Shown here one piece after another: positions 4,576 to 5,915 of a stretch of 5,915 nt of DNA. A program made the position numbers and the translations under genes. The DNA comes from JBBSZK01 sp964354995. Lineage in GTDB: Archaea > Nanobdellota > Nanobdellia > Pacearchaeales > GW2011-AR1. The DNA is taken from the NCBI GenBank assembly GCA_964354995.1, contig CAYHBQ010000032.1, positions 1 through 5,915 of the forward strand, written 5' to 3'. Position 1 is the first letter of the stretch. Each line of letters begins with the position of its first letter. The notes under the pieces are model-generated. The model was not told where the DNA came from. It saw nothing but the letters and a program-made list of their open reading frames with translations, and searched no databases.

Positions 4576-5915
4576 TTATTCACTCAAACTCGCAACAAGC
4601 GTGACGTTGGCCCTCCGTACCCCAGGCGGTTCGTTAGTGGGAACCGTGACATTGATATCAATTTCGGCAGTATCGGTGGTATCCGTATAGTTAAAGGACG
4701 CAAAACAAAGCAGGGGCACTTCAGGCAAACCGTCGCTCGTAGGAATTGCCAAATAGGCGGTTTGCGACTGCGCCCAGATAAACGAACCGAGCTCGGAGCT
4801 ATAATTGGCCGCTTTAAACTGGAAGTAATTCGAGCCACCTGGTTGCGTTTCCCAAAGATGCGTTGAGGTAATCGTTACATTAACAAACGAATTACCATCA
4901 TTCTCGAGCAAGAAGGGTAGCGGAGAATCGTCAGAGGTATCGTTCCATTGTAAGTAATCAATCGAGCCAAAATCAATAGAATTATTCAGAAGTGTAATAC
5001 TCACCACTGAAGAGATATTGATGCGCCAAGGAACCGTCCAGCTACTGGTACTCTCGCTATCGTTGACGCGCACAGTCCAATTATAATAATCAAGATTATC
5101 ATACAAGCAACGCAAATCGGGCACGACGGCATAACTCACGTTAGTACCTCCCAAGAGACCGGTCACCGTCGCCGAATAGAAATGAAGAATATCAGTGCAG
5201 GCGCTCGTCGCTACCAAGCTCACGTTCAGCTGCCACGTCGCACCTTCATCATCTGCATCGAACACGGTAAAGTTAAGCACGGGGGTTCTATTCGTCGTGC
5301 GACTCGCATCAGGAGGAGCGAGATGTGTAATGTTCGGAATCGTATTCAAAACAGTCACATTATACGTTGCATTGAACGGGCCCGTGTACAAGAACCCATC
5401 AAATACACGAAGACCACACGTCCAATTATGCCCCTTCGTCGTATTGCGATCATCGAGTACCGCACTAAAGAAGCTTGCATTCGCGTAGCTCGTGTTGTAA
5501 TCAGACACCAGATGAAGGGCTGAATTATTGTACCAAAATACGCTCACGTTCAAGAACGTGCTGGCATCAGGGTCACTTAAATTCGTGTAACAGTTCAAAT
5601 CCTGCTCAGTCTTATTCGAGCCCGAACTAGAGTTGAGGTATACCATAGTAGCAACAGGAGCACGATTAGGCGTAGCTTCACCGATGCTATAATTACTCCA
5701 ACTCGATACGTTGAAGATAACCGTGCTGGCATTCAAATGAGTAAAGTTATAACAATCCGCACACTCTGCAACATCATCCTTGAGAATCACCGGATCACTA
5801 AATGTTGTGGAAATACCGTATAGCGTAACGTTCGCAGTCGTATTCAATCCTGAATTAACCTCGTTTCGAACGGTAGCACTATTATTCAGTATACGCACAT
5901 CCGCACTTAAATTAG
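4576..5915 (-). CDS. Large surface glycoprotein-like protein, C-terminal part (5' end outside window)
   Basis: The frame is open from the window edge to a TAA at 4578-4576, giving 445 residues of a longer protein. A GTG at 5898 is internal: the frame continues upstream as NLSAD with no stop. What is seen is a string of beta-rich segments: the end of one module (about 1-80, closing with SSWSNYSIGE), two Ig/cadherin-like repeats (about 84-190, with LSDPDAS and VFDGF; about 190-305, with FDADDEG and VRVNDSES), and a final module (about 305-445) starting NNSIDFGS and containing FLLENDGNSFVNVTIT. There are about 34 N-x-S/T sequons and 7 cysteines, in pairs such as CADC that could form disulfides. 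No C-terminal membrane segment or LPxTG-like signal follows; it simply ends VASLSE, so any anchor must be N-terminal or through partners. The closing module resembles one I recall from Woesearchaeota-type surface proteins. Exported role is inferred; function unknown. Gene B starts one base after the stop. Confidence 0.85.
   Translation of the reverse strand, partial: NLSADVRILNNSATVRNEVNSGLNTTANVTLYGISTTFSDPVILKDDVAECADCYNFTHLNASTVIFNVSSWSNYSIGEATPNRAPVATMVYLNSSSGSNKTEQDLNCYTNLSDPDASTFLNVSVFWYNNSALHLVSDYNTSYANASFFSAVLDDRNTTKGHNWTCGLRVFDGFLYTGPFNATYNVTVLNTIPNITHLAPPDASRTTNRTPVLNFTVFDADDEGATWQLNVSLVATSACTDILHFYSATVTGLLGGTNVSYAVVPDLRCLYDNLDYYNWTVRVNDSESTSSWTVPWRINISSVVSITLLNNSIDFGSIDYLQWNDTSDDSPLPFLLENDGNSFVNVTITSTHLWETQPGGSNYFQFKAANYSSELGSFIWAQSQTAYLAIPTSDGLPEVPLLCFASFNYTDTTDTAEIDINVTVPTNEPPGVRRANVTLVASLSE
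4580..4585 (-). promoter_or_regulatory. Possible ribosome binding site of gene B (GAGTGA)
   Basis: GAGTGA lies five bases before ATG 4574 in the final codons of gene A. Its GTGA part can pair with the UCAC of an archaeal 16S rRNA 3' end. If used, the alternative GTG start at 4583 would be part of the ribosome site and not a start codon. Confidence 0.4.

Noticed and set aside
5182..5523. Two overlapping plus-strand open frames of 113 and 97 codons
   Set aside because: Both lie inside the antisense of gene A, have no ribosome site or promoter, and give Arg-rich or featureless products.

Overview
The window looks like a piece of an archaeal genome, most probably a DPANN archaeon of the Woesearchaeota/Pacearchaeota kind. 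Two observations support this. Intergenic gaps carry archaeal-type TATA boxes about 25 bp (in one case about 34 bp) upstream of start codons, with no Shine-Dalgarno sequence at those starts. The encoded proteins are sequon-rich, all-beta surface proteins that resemble families I know from those lineages. The lineage is inferred from recalled family resemblance, not from a search.

All eight genes lie on the minus strand, so transcription runs from position 5915 down to 1. In that order they are: (A) the C-terminal 445 residues of a large, heavily sequon-bearing surface protein, 4576-5915, cut by the window edge; (B) a 161-residue single-pass protein, 4089-4574; (C) a 404-residue protein with a signal peptide, Ig-like domains and a C-terminal membrane anchor, 2882-4096; (D) a 72-residue single-pass protein, 2607-2825; (E) a 234-residue N-terminally anchored, sequon- and Cys-bearing protein, 1906-2610; (F) a 366-residue paralogue of C, 771-1871; (G) a 138-residue N-anchored single-domain protein, 358-774; (H) the N-terminal 109 residues of another exported protein with a Gly/Ser linker, 1-327, cut by the window edge.

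The genes form apparent transcription units A-B-C, D-E, F-G and H onward. Within a unit, neighbours overlap by 4-8 bases or sit 1 base apart, and the downstream gene has a Shine-Dalgarno-like sequence. Each new unit visible here (D, F, H) begins after a 30-56 base gap that holds a TATA box. For F and H the spacing predicts a transcript starting at the ATG itself, that is, a leaderless mRNA.

Every gene encodes a membrane-bound or secreted protein, and no enzyme motif is visible. The simplest reading is a cell-envelope cluster: two sequon- and cysteine-bearing proteins (A, E), two sequon-poor, cysteine-free Ig-like proteins with C-terminal anchors and basic tails (C, F), and small N-anchored partners (B, D, G). 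Several of them share a recurring beta-sandwich signature. The function is unknown; an S-layer-like or appendage-like surface assembly is a hypothesis only. There is no RNA gene, insertion sequence, CRISPR array or credible plus-strand gene in the window.
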